Shown here in pieces: positions 33,468 to 42,893 of a stretch of DNA of 64,000 nucleotides. Source of the stretch: Lepidurus packardi (Eukaryota; Arthropoda; Branchiopoda; Notostraca; Triopsidae); the NCBI GenBank assembly GCA_023053545.1, contig JAKZAN010000063.1, positions 124,001-188,000 of the forward strand, read 5' to 3'. A program made the translations under genes and the position numbers. A model generated the notes under the pieces. That model had not been told where the DNA came from, did not search any database, and worked only from the letters and a program-made list of their open reading frames with translations. Each line of letters starts with the position of its first letter. Positions within the stretch are counted from its first letter, which is position 1.

Positions 33468-34988
33468 ATGTATACATTTTCAAGTAAATTAAGAACTTTC
33501 TCTTTTGTCCTAATGGCCGCTGGCATTTTAGGAATTGGATACGGTTTTTTCACTGCGCCAAAAACCATTCAGGATGTAGAGGCTATCCTTTTAGCTGAAA
33601 GCCAAGAACACGGCGGACACGGTGCTGCAGCGGAAGGACATCATGAGGCAACAGCTGAAGGTGGTCATGAAGCAGCAACAAAGCACGAAATTCAAGATGA
33701 TGCGAAAATTGACGATGCGGCTAAAGTCGTTACCGGAGGTGATTCGATTAAAGTGGAATCAGTTAATCCCACTGGTAATCCTGAAGAAGCGAATCAAGAT
33801 GCTATGCCTGCTCACGTTGCAACTGCTGAGCATGATTCAAATCAACATGCATCTACTGTAGGTGATGAGCACGCCGAACATGAAAAGCATCTAACGCATG
33901 TATTGCACCAATTGCAAAATAAGCCATGGGCAGCTTTCTATGTAGCTTGTTTGTTTTTTATGTTGATCTCTTTGGGTGTCTTAGCGTTCTATGCTATTCA
34001 GCAAGTAGCACAAGCAGGATGGTCGCCAGTCTTATTTAGAGTAATGCAAGGAATTACGGCGTATTTGCCAGTAGGCTCAATTATTTTATTTGTTTTTCTA
34101 ATTTTATGCACCATGCATTTGAACCACCTATTTATTTGGATGGATGCAGATGTAGTAGCAGGAGATAAATTAATTCAAAACAAATCAGGTTATTTAAACG
34201 CGCCTTTTTGGCTGATTAGAGCACTTGTCTTCTTAATAGGGTGGAACTTGTACAGACATTTTTCAAGAAAGAATTGTTTGGCACAAGATGAAGCGCAGGA
34301 CAATAGCATGTACAAGAAAAATTTTAAGTTATCTGCAGGTTTCCTTGTATTCTTTATTGTAACAGAATCAATCATGTCTTGGGACTGGATTATGTCGGTT
34401 GATCCGCACTGGTTTAGTACACTTTTTGGTTGGTACGTATTTGCCTCGTTCTTTGTAAGCGGTATTACTACAATCTGTCTTGTTACTTTATATCTTAAAG
34501 GAAAAGGTGTTTTAGAATACGTAAATACAAGTCACATTCATGACCTTGCTAAATTTATGTTTGGTATTAGTGTGTTCTGGACCTACTTATGGTTTTCACA
34601 ATTCATGTTGATCTGGTACGCAAATATTCCAGAAGAGGTAACCTATTTCGTGACACGAATTGAACAGTATAACATCACTTTCTTTGGTGCCGTATTTTTA
34701 AACTTCTTGTTCCCAATACTAATTCTTATCAATACTGATTTCAAACGCATTACTTGGGTGCTTGTAATGGCAGGAAGTGTAATTCTTGTAGGTCATTATC
34801 TGGATTTCTTCAACATGATTATGCCGGCAACGGTAGGTGATCGTTGGTTCATCGGAGTTCCAGAAATTAGTTCACTACTATTTTTCCTTGGCTTGTTCTT
34901 ATTTGTTGTATTCTCAGCACTTACTAAAGCGCCATTATTACCAAAAAGAAATCCTTTCATCGAGGAAAGTAAACATTTTCATTATTAA
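33468..34988 (+). CDS. actF: Alternative complex III subunit F: second NrfD-like membrane subunit
   Basis: A 506-residue polytopic protein related to ActC and annotated in relatives as quinol:cytochrome c oxidoreductase subunit 2. Helix 1 (about 8-28) is followed by an unusual loop of about 110 residues rich in His, Ala and Glu (for example EHGGHGAAAEGHHEATAEGG), and then nine or so helices. Recognisable segments are MSWDWIMSVDPHWFSTLFGW and FWTYLWFSQFMLIWYANIPE. The loop should face the periplasm and could bind metal or simply be disordered. Confidence 0.92.
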   Translation: MYTFSSKLRTFSFVLMAAGILGIGYGFFTAPKTIQDVEAILLAESQEHGGHGAAAEGHHEATAEGGHEAATKHEIQDDAKIDDAAKVVTGGDSIKVESVNPTGNPEEANQDAMPAHVATAEHDSNQHASTVGDEHAEHEKHLTHVLHQLQNKPWAAFYVACLFFMLISLGVLAFYAIQQVAQAGWSPVLFRVMQGITAYLPVGSIILFVFLILCTMHLNHLFIWMDADVVAGDKLIQNKSGYLNAPFWLIRALVFLIGWNLYRHFSRKNCLAQDEAQDNSMYKKNFKLSAGFLVFFIVTESIMSWDWIMSVDPHWFSTLFGWYVFASFFVSGITTICLVTLYLKGKGVLEYVNTSHIHDLAKFMFGISVFWTYLWFSQFMLIWYANIPEEVTYFVTRIEQYNITFFGAVFLNFLFPILILINTDFKRITWVLVMAGSVILVGHYLDFFNMIMPATVGDRWFIGVPEISSLLFFLGLFLFVVFSALTKAPLLPKRNPFIEESKHFHY

Positions 34989-35006
34989 TATTTAAAGTAA
35001 AAACAG

Positions 35007-36185
35007 ATGACAACTTTGTTGGTAATTATAGTTTTAGGGTTATTGGCGGTCGCTTTGTGGCAGTTGACTAAAATATTTGATTTGACGCAGGTCGGTGTAA
35101 ATGTTGACGATTCACAAGTGGCAAACGATAACGATAACAATCTACAAGGATATATGATGTTTGGCTTCTTGGCTTTCATCTACCTAATAACGATTTATTG
35201 TATAGTGTATTTTGGTGATCTTCCGCTTATGGATCACGCTGCTTCTGTTCACGGTGCGCAGGTTGATAACTTGATGTGGATTTCAATGATATTGATTTTT
35301 ACAGTGCAAACCATTACACAAGCGCTTTTGCACTATTTTACATTTAAGTACAGAGGTAGAAAAGATCTTAAGGCTTTATACTTTGCAGATAATGACAGAT
35401 TAGAGTTTATCTGGAGTGTTATTCCAGCGATTGTTTTGGCGGGACTTATTTTGTACGGTCTTTATGCTTGGACTAACATTATGTTTGTTAATAAAGACGA
35501 GGATGTAATGGTTGTTGAAGTTTATGCTAAACAATTTCAATGGGAAGCTAGATATGCTGGAAAAGACAACGTTCTTGGTAAAGCAAACGTTAGATATATT
35601 GAAGGTGTAAACACGATGGGTGTTGACATGGAGGATCCAAATGCGCAAGATGATGTCTCAGTTTCTGAGTTGCACTTGCCAAAAGGAAAAAAGGTTTTAT
35701 TCAAGTTTAGATCGCAAGACGTTTTGCACTCTGCGTACTTTCCGCATTTCCGCGCACAAATGAATGTTGTTCCAGGTATGGTTACGCAGTTCGCTTTTGA
35801 ACCTATCTATACAACTCAGGAAATGAGAGATCTTCCAGAGATGCAAGAAAAAGTAATGAGAATTAACAGCATCAGAACGGAAAGAAGTAAAGCACTTGTC
35901 GCAAAAGGCGAGTCGGCTTTAGATCCATACTCATTTGATTTCTTCATCGCTTGTAATAAAATTTGCGGTGCATCACACTACAACATGCAAATGAAAGTGG
36001 TTGTTGAAAGTCAGGAAGATTTTAATAAATGGTTAGCTGGACAGTCTACACTTGCACAAAAAGTGAAAGATCAAAATGCAACCGCTGCAGCATCAGGTGC
36101 TGATAAGCCTGCGCAAACAGTTAATGATTCAATAGTTGGTGGAACAGCTGCTACAGCTGCGACGCCTGGAACTGAAAGTAAATAA
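35007..36185 (+). CDS. coxB: Cytochrome c oxidase subunit II
   Basis: Subunit II receives electrons at the CuA centre. The 392 residues have three hydrophobic helices (near 1-20, 50-70 and 85-105, with a fourth at about 135-155), then a cupredoxin domain with VYAKQFQWEARYAG and SQDVLHSAYFPHFRAQMNVV. The CuA site is complete: His in VLHSAYFP and ACNKICGASHYNMQM with both Cys, His and Met ligands. No heme c domain is fused, unlike classical caa3 subunit II. The C-terminal 40 residues are low-complexity Ala/Thr. It follows actF by 18 bases, so ACIII and oxidase are coexpressed. Confidence 0.95.
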   Translation: MTTLLVIIVLGLLAVALWQLTKIFDLTQVGVNVDDSQVANDNDNNLQGYMMFGFLAFIYLITIYCIVYFGDLPLMDHAASVHGAQVDNLMWISMILIFTVQTITQALLHYFTFKYRGRKDLKALYFADNDRLEFIWSVIPAIVLAGLILYGLYAWTNIMFVNKDEDVMVVEVYAKQFQWEARYAGKDNVLGKANVRYIEGVNTMGVDMEDPNAQDDVSVSELHLPKGKKVLFKFRSQDVLHSAYFPHFRAQMNVVPGMVTQFAFEPIYTTQEMRDLPEMQEKVMRINSIRTERSKALVAKGESALDPYSFDFFIACNKICGASHYNMQMKVVVESQEDFNKWLAGQSTLAQKVKDQNATAAASGADKPAQTVNDSIVGGTAATAATPGTESK

Positions 36186-36206
36186 GAAAAATTTAAAGAA
36201 AACGAT

Positions 36207-38015
36207 ATGTCATCAGCAGGTCACGATCACGCACACGATCACGCACACGATCACGAACATGAACACCACCATAAAGATACTTTTATAACAAAATATATCT
36301 TTAGTATTGACCATAAAATGATTGCCAAACAATACCTGATTACGGGTGTTATTATGGGTATCATCGGTATTGGTATGTCAATGCTTTTCAGAATGCAACT
36401 TGCTTGGCCAGGACAATCATTCGCGATTTTTAATTTCTTCTTAGGCGATAAATTCGCACCAGAAGGAGTAATGGCAAATGATATCTATTTGGCGCTCGTA
36501 ACGATTCACGGAACTATAATGGTTTTCTTCGTACTAACAGCTGGTCTGAGTGGTACTTTTAGTAACCTTCTTATCCCGCTGCAAATTGGTGCTCGAGATA
36601 TGGCGTCTGGTTTCTTGAACATGGTGTCATACTGGTTGTTCTTCACCTCTTCAGTAATTATGGTTTGTTCCCTATTCGTAGAAACAGGACCTGCTTCTGC
36701 TGGTTGGACAATCTACCCACCACTAAGTGCACTGCCGCAGGCCATCCAAGGTTCTGGTGCAGGGATGACTTTGTGGTTGGTTTCAATGGCCATATTCATC
36801 GCTTCATCTTTGTTGGGGTCATTGAACTACATTGTTACAGTAATTAACCTTAGAACAAAGGGAATGTCAATGACAAGATTGCCATTAACAATTTGGGCTT
36901 TCTTTATTACAGCTCTAATTGGGGTGCTTTCGTTTCCAGTACTTTTGTCGGCAGCGTTATTGCTTTTGATGGACAGAAGTTTCGGTACTTCATTCTTCCT
37001 TTCTGATATTTATATCGCTGGGGAAGTGCTACACTACCAAGGCGGAAGCCCAGTATTATTTGAACACCTGTTCTGGTTCTTGGGACACCCAGAAGTTTAC
37101 ATCGTTATTCTTCCTGCAATGGGACTTGTTTCTGAAATTATGGCAACAAACGCTCGTAAGCCAATTTTTGGTTACAGAGCTATGATCATGTCGATTCTTG
37201 CAATTGCATTTTTATCGACAATCGTATGGGGACACCATATGTTTATTTCAGGGATGAATCCATTCCTTGGTTCGGTCTTCACATTTACTACATTGTTAAT
37301 TGCGATACCATCTGCCGTAAAGGCCTTCAACTGGATCACTACACTTTGGAAAGGAAATCTGCAGTTAAACCCTGCAATGTTATACTCTATTGGGTTCGTG
37401 TCTACTTTCATTACAGGAGGTTTAACTGGAATTATCCTTGGAGATAGTACACTAGATATTAACGTTCACGATACCTATTTCGTAGTAGCGCACTTTCACT
37501 TAGTAATGGGTATTTCTGCACTTTACGGGATGTTCGCTGGAATATACCACTGGTATCCAAAATTGTTTGGAAGAATGCTAAACAAAAACATGGGATACAT
37601 ACATTTTTGGGTAACATCAATTTGTGCTTATGGCGTGTTTTTCCCAATGCACTTCATCGGGATGGCTGGTCTTCCAAGAAGATACTATGAAAACACAAAC
37701 TTCCCATTATTTGATGATCTTCAAAACGTAAACGTACTAATTACCGTTTTCGCTCTTGTAGGAGGTGTGTTCCAATTGGTTTTCCTTTACAACTTCTTTG
37801 CAAGTATGTTCTACGGAAAACGTGCGGTTCAAAATCCATGGAAATCAAATACGCTAGAATGGACAACACCAGTTGAGCATATACACGGAAACTGGCCAGG
37901 CGAAATACCAGAAGTGCACCGTTGGCCGTACGATTATAGCAAGCCAGGTAGCGAAGAAGATTTTATCCCACAAAACGTACCAATGCGAGATGGGGAAGAA
38001 GAGCTTCACCACTAA
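36207..38015 (+). CDS. coxA: Cytochrome c oxidase subunit I
   Basis: Subunit I houses heme a and the heme a3-CuB site where oxygen is reduced. The 602 residues have about 12 helices. Diagnostic segments are TIHGTIMVFF (heme a His), LFWFLGHPEVYIVILPAMG (CuB His and the crosslinked Tyr, K-channel), WGHHMFISGMNPFLG (two CuB His) and VHDTYFVVAHFHLVMG (heme His pair). The first 25 residues are exceptionally His/Asp-rich (DHAHDHAHDHEHEHHH), encoded by a 12-bp tandem repeat. Last gene of the operon, followed by a terminator. Confidence 0.97.
   Translation: MSSAGHDHAHDHAHDHEHEHHHKDTFITKYIFSIDHKMIAKQYLITGVIMGIIGIGMSMLFRMQLAWPGQSFAIFNFFLGDKFAPEGVMANDIYLALVTIHGTIMVFFVLTAGLSGTFSNLLIPLQIGARDMASGFLNMVSYWLFFTSSVIMVCSLFVETGPASAGWTIYPPLSALPQAIQGSGAGMTLWLVSMAIFIASSLLGSLNYIVTVINLRTKGMSMTRLPLTIWAFFITALIGVLSFPVLLSAALLLLMDRSFGTSFFLSDIYIAGEVLHYQGGSPVLFEHLFWFLGHPEVYIVILPAMGLVSEIMATNARKPIFGYRAMIMSILAIAFLSTIVWGHHMFISGMNPFLGSVFTFTTLLIAIPSAVKAFNWITTLWKGNLQLNPAMLYSIGFVSTFITGGLTGIILGDSTLDINVHDTYFVVAHFHLVMGISALYGMFAGIYHWYPKLFGRMLNKNMGYIHFWVTSICAYGVFFPMHFIGMAGLPRRYYENTNFPLFDDLQNVNVLITVFALVGGVFQLVFLYNFFASMFYGKRAVQNPWKSNTLEWTTPVEHIHGNWPGEIPEVHRWPYDYSKPGSEEDFIPQNVPMRDGEEELHH
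36225..36260 (+). repeat. 12-bp tandem repeat in the 5' end of coxA
   Basis: GATCACGCACAC occurs twice exactly (36225-36248) and a third time as GATCACGAACAT. It encodes repeated Asp-His-Ala-His near the N-terminus. The 12-base unit keeps the frame, so copy number can vary without frameshift. Confidence 0.85.
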
Positions 38016-38022
38016 AATATCA

Positions 38023-38050
38023 AAATCCCTCCCCACGGAGGGATTTTTTT
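38023..38050 (+). terminator. Intrinsic terminator after coxA
   Basis: AAATCCCTCC and GGAGGGATTT form a 10-bp stem with a 4-base loop, and a long T-run follows. It begins eight bases after the stop codon. Confidence 0.93.
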
Positions 38051-38097
38051 TGCAATTAACTTTCATACCTTTAAGTAGTAATTGAAAATATTGAATC

Positions 38098-38385
38098 ATG
38101 GATAAGGTAACATACAATCAAGAAGCGAAGCGTTTTGAGCTTGCCATAGAAAAGCACATTGCTTTTATTGATAGCGATCAGCAAGAAAATACCATATTTC
38201 TAACCCATACTGAAGTGCCGCCAGAATTAGAAGGTCAAGGCTTCGGAAAGAAATTAGTAGCCGAAACGCTTGAACACATAAAAAATTCAAATGTTAATGT
38301 AGCACCCGTATGCAGTTTCGTAGCTGCCTACATCAAACGTAATCCCCAATGGCATTTTCTCATTGCGCCGGGATTTTCAATATAG
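38098..38385 (+). CDS. Small GNAT-like N-acetyltransferase (YjdJ type)
   Basis: A 95-residue single-domain protein. FLTHTEVPPELEGQGFGKKL is the acetyl-CoA loop of the short GNAT family (the Q/G-x-G-x-G/A element), and VAPVCSFVAAYIKRNPQW is the conserved C-terminal segment of the YjdJ/GTNAT group. The substrate is unknown; such small enzymes acetylate free amines or polyamine-like ligands. It is a single gene between the oxidase operon and ruvB. Confidence 0.85.
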   Translation: MDKVTYNQEAKRFELAIEKHIAFIDSDQQENTIFLTHTEVPPELEGQGFGKKLVAETLEHIKNSNVNVAPVCSFVAAYIKRNPQWHFLIAPGFSI

Positions 38386-38403
38386 GGTTCACAAACAAAT
38401 TGG

Positions 38404-38411
38404 TATATTTG
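38404..38411 (+). promoter_or_regulatory. -7 element directly before ruvB
   Basis: TATATTTG matches TAnnTTTG and ends only four bases before the ruvB ATG at 38416. If used, transcription would start at or next to the A of the ATG, giving a leaderless or almost leaderless mRNA. No good -33 TTTG was found. Confidence 0.5.
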
Positions 38412-38415
38412 CGCT

Positions 38416-39438
38416 ATGAACGAAAACTTAGACCCAACCAATAACAGATTCAATCCTGAAGAACTCGACCTCGAACGAAAGCTTAGACCATTAAGTTTTG
38501 ACGACTTCGCAGGCCAAGATCAAATATTGGAAAATCTAAAAGTATTCGTCGAAGCCGCTAACCAGCGCAACGAAGCACTCGACCACGCATTGTTTCACGG
38601 CCCACCAGGACTTGGAAAAACAACGCTCGCCAATATTCTCGCAAACGAGTTGGGCGTCGGCATTAAAATTACGTCAGGCCCAGTGCTGGATAAACCAGGC
38701 GATTTAGCAGGATTGTTAACCAACCTCGAAGAACGCGATGTGTTGTTCATTGACGAAATCCATAGGCTCAGCCCAATTGTCGAAGAATATTTGTACTCTG
38801 CAATGGAGGACTTCAAAATCGACATCATGATCGAGTCAGGGCCAAACGCGCGATCAGTCCAAATCAACCTTAATCCGTTCACACTCGTGGGCGCAACCAC
38901 CCGGTCAGGTTTGCTCACAGCACCCATGCGCGCGCGCTTTGGCATTCAAAGCCGCTTGCAATATTACACAACCGAATTGCTCACAACCATCATAGAACGA
39001 AGCGCTTCGATCCTGAAAATGCCAATCACATTAGAGGCCGCCATCGAAATCGCAGGCAGGAGTAGGGGCACACCAAGAATCGGAAATGCACTACTAAGAC
39101 GCGTTCGCGATTTTGCGCAAATCAAAGGCAATGGCAAAATCGACATCGAAATCGCAAGATTTTCACTCCGCGCGCTCAATGTCGATGCGCACGGTTTAGA
39201 CGAGATGGACAACAAAATACTCAACACAATAATCGATAAATTCAAAGGTGGCCCAGTGGGACTAAGCACACTCGCAACAGCCGTTTCCGAAAGCAGCGAA
39301 ACAATCGAAGAGGTCTACGAGCCATTTCTCATCCAAGAAGGTTTCATCATGCGAACCCCGCGCGGCCGAGAAGTAACAGAAAAAGCATACCGCCACTTAG
39401 GAAAAGTAAAAACCAACATTCAAGGCGGACTTTTTTAG
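38416..39438 (+). CDS. ruvB: Holliday junction branch migration helicase RuvB
   Basis: RuvB is the hexameric AAA+ motor that drives branch migration with RuvA. The 340 residues show the Walker A loop [15 protein letters not shown], Walker [13 protein letters not shown], sensor 1 [20 protein letters not shown], the arginine-finger region and a C-terminal winged helix ending [13 protein letters not shown]. Length is that of the family. ruvA is found 3.5 kb downstream, not adjacent. It ends next to repeat R3. Confidence 0.97.
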   Translation: MNENLDPTNNRFNPEELDLERKLRPLSFDDFAGQDQILENLKVFVEAANQRNEALDHALFHGPPGLGKTTLANILANELGVGIKITSGPVLDKPGDLAGLLTNLEERDVLFIDEIHRLSPIVEEYLYSAMEDFKIDIMIESGPNARSVQINLNPFTLVGATTRSGLLTAPMRARFGIQSRLQYYTTELLTTIIERSASILKMPITLEAAIEIAGRSRGTPRIGNALLRRVRDFAQIKGNGKIDIEIARFSLRALNVDAHGLDEMDNKILNTIIDKFKGGPVGLSTLATAVSESSETIEEVYEPFLIQEGFIMRTPRGREVTEKAYRHLGKVKTNIQGGLF

Positions 39439-39450
39439 GGCATTCCCCTG

Positions 39451-39529
39451 CGGGTCGCGCTTTCCGCACCATCTTTTGTGTCCCTGCGGTCTCACAAAAG
39501 GATGGTTTGCTACAATCGCTAATGCGGCC
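39451..39529 (-). repeat. Dispersed intergenic hairpin element, copy R3
   Basis: CGGGTCGCGCTTTCCG, ATCTTTTGTG, a GC-rich centre, CACAAAAGGAT and CTACAATCGCTAATGCGGCC match R4 (62709-62791) in arms and order. TTTTGTG/CACAAAA makes a 7-bp stem. It lies between ruvB and queG, which point the same way. Confidence 0.75.
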
Positions 39530-39545
39530 TCGCCAATATTATCAA

Positions 39546-40472
39546 ATGATCAATAACAGACAGAAATACACCAAATTCATTAAATCTGAAGCAAAAAGGC
39601 TCGGTTTTCTTGCATGCGGCATTTCTAAAGCTGGCTTTCTCGAAGAAGAAGCACCGCGGCTGGAATCATGGCTTAACAAAAATCACCAAGGTCAAATGTC
39701 ATACATGGAAAACCATTTCGACAAAAGACTAAACCCAACATTATTGGTAGACGATGCTAAAAGTGTCGTGTCATTATTACTCAACTACTACCCTGAATCG
39801 GCCCAAAATCCGGAATCATATAAAATATCAAAATACGCCTACGGACAAGACTACCATTTCGTCATCAAAGAAAAACTCAAAGAACTTCTTTTTTCTATAC
39901 AAAATGAAATTGGCGATGTCTCTGGCCGTGCTTTTGTTGACTCAGCACCTGTTCTCGATAAAGCTTGGGCAGCCAAAAGCGGATTAGGCTGGATCGGCAA
40001 AAACAGCAACTTGCTCACACAAAAAGTTGGCTCATTCTATTTCATCGCCGAACTTATAATCGATTTGGATTTGGATTATGACCACGCAACAACAGATCAT
40101 TGCGGCAGTTGCACAGCGTGTTTGGATGCTTGCCCAACGCAAGCAATCGTTGCCCCATATGTGGTTGATGGCAGCAAATGCATTTCCTATTTTACAATCG
40201 AACTGAAAGATAACATACCAGCACAGTACAAGGGTACATTTAACGACTGGGCCTTTGGCTGCGACATCTGCCAAGATGTTTGCCCCTGGAATCGATTTTC
40301 CAAAGCACACGACGAGCCGCTATTTCAGGCCAACGCCGAACTGCTATCAATGTCTAAGAAAGATTGGGAAGAAATCACAAACGAAACTTTTACTGCCGTT
40401 TTTAAAAACTCAGCAGTCAAACGCACCAAGTTTGAAGGTTTCACAAGAAATATTAACTTCCTGAAAGATTAG
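39546..40472 (+). CDS. queG: Epoxyqueuosine reductase QueG
   Basis: QueG reduces epoxyqueuosine to queuosine in tRNA with a cobalamin cofactor and two [4Fe-4S] clusters. The 308-residue protein shows the catalytic region [20 protein letters not shown] and [10 protein letters not shown], the first cluster motif [12 protein letters not shown] and the second [13 protein letters not shown]. The ATG at 39546 (MINNRQKY) is chosen since upstream in-frame ATGs at 39507 and 39522 fall inside or beside repeat R3. The pathway link with yhhQ at 5558-6214 is consistent. Confidence 0.94.
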   Translation: MINNRQKYTKFIKSEAKRLGFLACGISKAGFLEEEAPRLESWLNKNHQGQMSYMENHFDKRLNPTLLVDDAKSVVSLLLNYYPESAQNPESYKISKYAYGQDYHFVIKEKLKELLFSIQNEIGDVSGRAFVDSAPVLDKAWAAKSGLGWIGKNSNLLTQKVGSFYFIAELIIDLDLDYDHATTDHCGSCTACLDACPTQAIVAPYVVDGSKCISYFTIELKDNIPAQYKGTFNDWAFGCDICQDVCPWNRFSKAHDEPLFQANAELLSMSKKDWEEITNETFTAVFKNSAVKRTKFEGFTRNINFLKD

Positions 40473-40505
40473 TCTATAAATCTTTCCTTTTTTCGCATAG
40501 TCTTT

Positions 40506-40513
40506 TACCTTTG
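40506..40513 (+). promoter_or_regulatory. -7 element of maeB
   Basis: TACCTTTG matches TAnnTTTG and lies 21 bases before the chosen ATG of maeB (40535). This placement makes the in-frame ATG at 40511 impossible as a start if the promoter is real. Confidence 0.55.
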
Positions 40514-40534
40514 CAAGTCGAAGAAAACAAAAAC

Positions 40535-42832
40535 ATGAATAACTACAGCAAACGAAGGGAAGCTCTTTTATACCACGCAAAACCAACTCCCGGAAAAATT
40601 CAGGTGGTCCCCACCAAGAAATATGCAACCCAACGTGATTTGTCATTGGCCTATTCTCCAGGAGTAGCTGAACCATGTTTGGAAATCGCAAAAGACGTAA
40701 ACAATGTCTACAAATATACCGCAAAAGGAAACCTAGTGGCCGTAATCACAAACGGAACTGCTGTGCTGGGACTCGGCGACATTGGTCCCGAAGCTTCAAA
40801 ACCTGTAATGGAAGGAAAGGCATTGCTGTTTAAGATATTTGCTGATATTGACGTTTTTGATATCGAAATTAATACCAAAGATATTGACGCTTTCATAGAA
40901 ACTGTCAAAAATATTGCACCAACGTTTGGCGGTATAAACCTAGAAGACATCAAAGCACCTGAGTCGTTCGAAATTGAGCGCCGATTAGTCGAAGAGTTAC
41001 AGATTCCTGTGATGCATGATGATCAACATGGCACCGCAATAATCTCTTCAGCAGCATTGCTAAACGCATTGGAACTAGCCGAAAAAGACATTCGCGATGT
41101 GAAAATCGTGGTTTCAGGGGCAGGATCTGCAGCATTAGCCTGCACAAACTTATATATTTTACTCGGCGTTAAAGCCGAAAATATCATCATGTTCGACAAG
41201 GATGGACCACTCACAAACCAGCGAACAGATTTGTCTGATTTACAAAAAAGATATTCCCACGCCAAACCAGGATTGTCATTAGCCGATTCGCTTATTGATG
41301 CCGATGTGTTTTTAGGATTATCAGCAGGAAATATTCTAACACCAGAAATGCTGCAAAGAATGGCCGCCAACCCAATTGTGTTTGCAATGGCAAATCCAAT
41401 TCCAGAAATCGACTACGATTTGGCAATGTCATCCCGAAAGGATATCATCATGGCAACTGGCAGATCCGACAATCCAAATCAGGTTAATAACGTACTTGGT
41501 TTCCCCTATATTTTTAGAGGTGCGCTCGATGTTCGTGCCACAAAAATTAACGAGGAAATGAAAATGGCTGCTGTCAAAGCATTGGCTGCATTGGCAAAGC
41601 AATCTGTTCCAGAGCAAGTAAATATTGCATATGGCGAAACAAAACTTGTCTTCGGACGTGAATATATAATTCCAAAACCGTTCGACCCTCGCCTAATCAC
41701 AATGGTTGCACCAGCTGTGGCAAAAGCAGCGATGGATTCAGGCGTTGCGCTCCAACCAATTACAGACTGGGCCCGCTACGAAGAAGAACTTTTAGAAAGG
41801 CTCGGTTCAGACAATAAAATGGTGCGTTTGCTAGCGAATCGCGCGAAAACAGATCCGAAAAAAGTAGTTTTTGCAGAGGCTGATCATTTGGATGTTTTGA
41901 AAGCCGCGCAAATCGCATTGGAAGAAAAAATAGCTTTTCCAATCTTGTTGGGCAATCGGGAAACAATTTTAGAACTAAAGGCAGAGCTAGGTTTTGATGC
42001 AGATGTGCCCATTATCGACCCAAAGACTGCAGAAGAAGACGCGCGCCGCGAACAATATGCACAAACCTTCTGGAAGTCCAGACAAAGGCAAGGCATTCAG
42101 AAAATTGATGCGCAAAAATGGATGCGCGAAAGAAATTATTTTGCAGCCATGATGGTTAACGAAGGCGAAGCTGATGCATTGGTTTCGGGATATTCCCGAA
42201 GTTACCCAACGGTCGTAAAACCTATGATGCAACTCATTGGCAAGGCGGCTGGTATTTCGCTGATCGCAACAACAAACATGATGATGACTAATCGCGGACC
42301 AATGTTTTTGTCAGACACGGCAATAAACCCAGATCCAACAGCAGATAACTTGGCTAAAATTGCGCTAATGACAGCAAAAACAGTCAGATTATTCGGTATG
42401 GAACCTGTAATTGCGATGGTCTCATTCTCAAATTTTGGTTCGTCAAAAGATTCAAATGCAGCAAAAGTACGTGAAGCTGTCGCATACTTGCATAAATATT
42501 ATCCTGATTTATTAGTTGATGGCGAGCTTCAAGCAGACTTTGCCTTGAATCCAGAAATGCTGCAAAGCAAATTTCCTTTCTCAAAATTGGCAGGGCATAA
42601 AGTCAATACGCTAATTTTTCCAAATTTAGAGGCCGCAAACATTACCTATAAAACATTAAAGGAGCTTTATAAAGTAGATTCCATTGGGCCAATCATGATG
42701 GGGATGGACAAACCTGCGCACATTTTTCAATTGGGCGCAAGTGTCGAAGAGATGGTAAATATGGTAGCGGTAGCCGTTGTGGATGCGCAAGAAAAAGAAA
42801 AACGCAAAAAACGTTGGGAGGAGCAGTTGTAA
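40535..42832 (+). CDS. maeB: NADP-dependent malic enzyme with phosphotransacetylase-like C-terminal domain
   Basis: The 765-residue protein oxidatively decarboxylates malate to pyruvate and makes NADPH. The N-terminal malic domain includes TQRDLSLAYSPGVAEPCLEI and VMHDDQHGTA; a Rossmann domain starts IVVSGAGSAALACTNL. From about residue 430 a PTA_PTB domain follows (for example SLIATTNMMMTNRGPMFLSD), which in such fusion enzymes has lost phosphotransacetylase activity and serves allosteric control, often by acetyl-CoA. The start at 40535 (MNNYSKRREALLYH) fits relatives. Confidence 0.95.
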   Translation: MNNYSKRREALLYHAKPTPGKIQVVPTKKYATQRDLSLAYSPGVAEPCLEIAKDVNNVYKYTAKGNLVAVITNGTAVLGLGDIGPEASKPVMEGKALLFKIFADIDVFDIEINTKDIDAFIETVKNIAPTFGGINLEDIKAPESFEIERRLVEELQIPVMHDDQHGTAIISSAALLNALELAEKDIRDVKIVVSGAGSAALACTNLYILLGVKAENIIMFDKDGPLTNQRTDLSDLQKRYSHAKPGLSLADSLIDADVFLGLSAGNILTPEMLQRMAANPIVFAMANPIPEIDYDLAMSSRKDIIMATGRSDNPNQVNNVLGFPYIFRGALDVRATKINEEMKMAAVKALAALAKQSVPEQVNIAYGETKLVFGREYIIPKPFDPRLITMVAPAVAKAAMDSGVALQPITDWARYEEELLERLGSDNKMVRLLANRAKTDPKKVVFAEADHLDVLKAAQIALEEKIAFPILLGNRETILELKAELGFDADVPIIDPKTAEEDARREQYAQTFWKSRQRQGIQKIDAQKWMRERNYFAAMMVNEGEADALVSGYSRSYPTVVKPMMQLIGKAAGISLIATTNMMMTNRGPMFLSDTAINPDPTADNLAKIALMTAKTVRLFGMEPVIAMVSFSNFGSSKDSNAAKVREAVAYLHKYYPDLLVDGELQADFALNPEMLQSKFPFSKLAGHKVNTLIFPNLEAANITYKTLKELYKVDSIGPIMMGMDKPAHIFQLGASVEEMVNMVAVAVVDAQEKEKRKKRWEEQL

Positions 42833-42849
42833 AACAATAGCCCTCCGGT

Positions 42850-42879
42850 TTTGATAGCTAAGTTATTTTATTATATTTG
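42850..42879 (+). promoter_or_regulatory. Promoter of ruvA-sprA
   Basis: TTTG (42850-42853) and TATATTTG (42872-42879) are 18 bases apart, a near-perfect promoter. The ruvA ATG is 14 bases beyond the -7 box, so the leader is very short. Confidence 0.75.
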
Positions 42880-42893
42880 GTAAATAGTTAAAA

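Noticed and set aside
26518-34988. Polysulfide or nitrite reductase operon (NrfCD-like)
   Set aside because: The two NrfD-like subunits, DUF3341, multiheme ActA, ActE and the following coxB-coxA identify alternative complex III.
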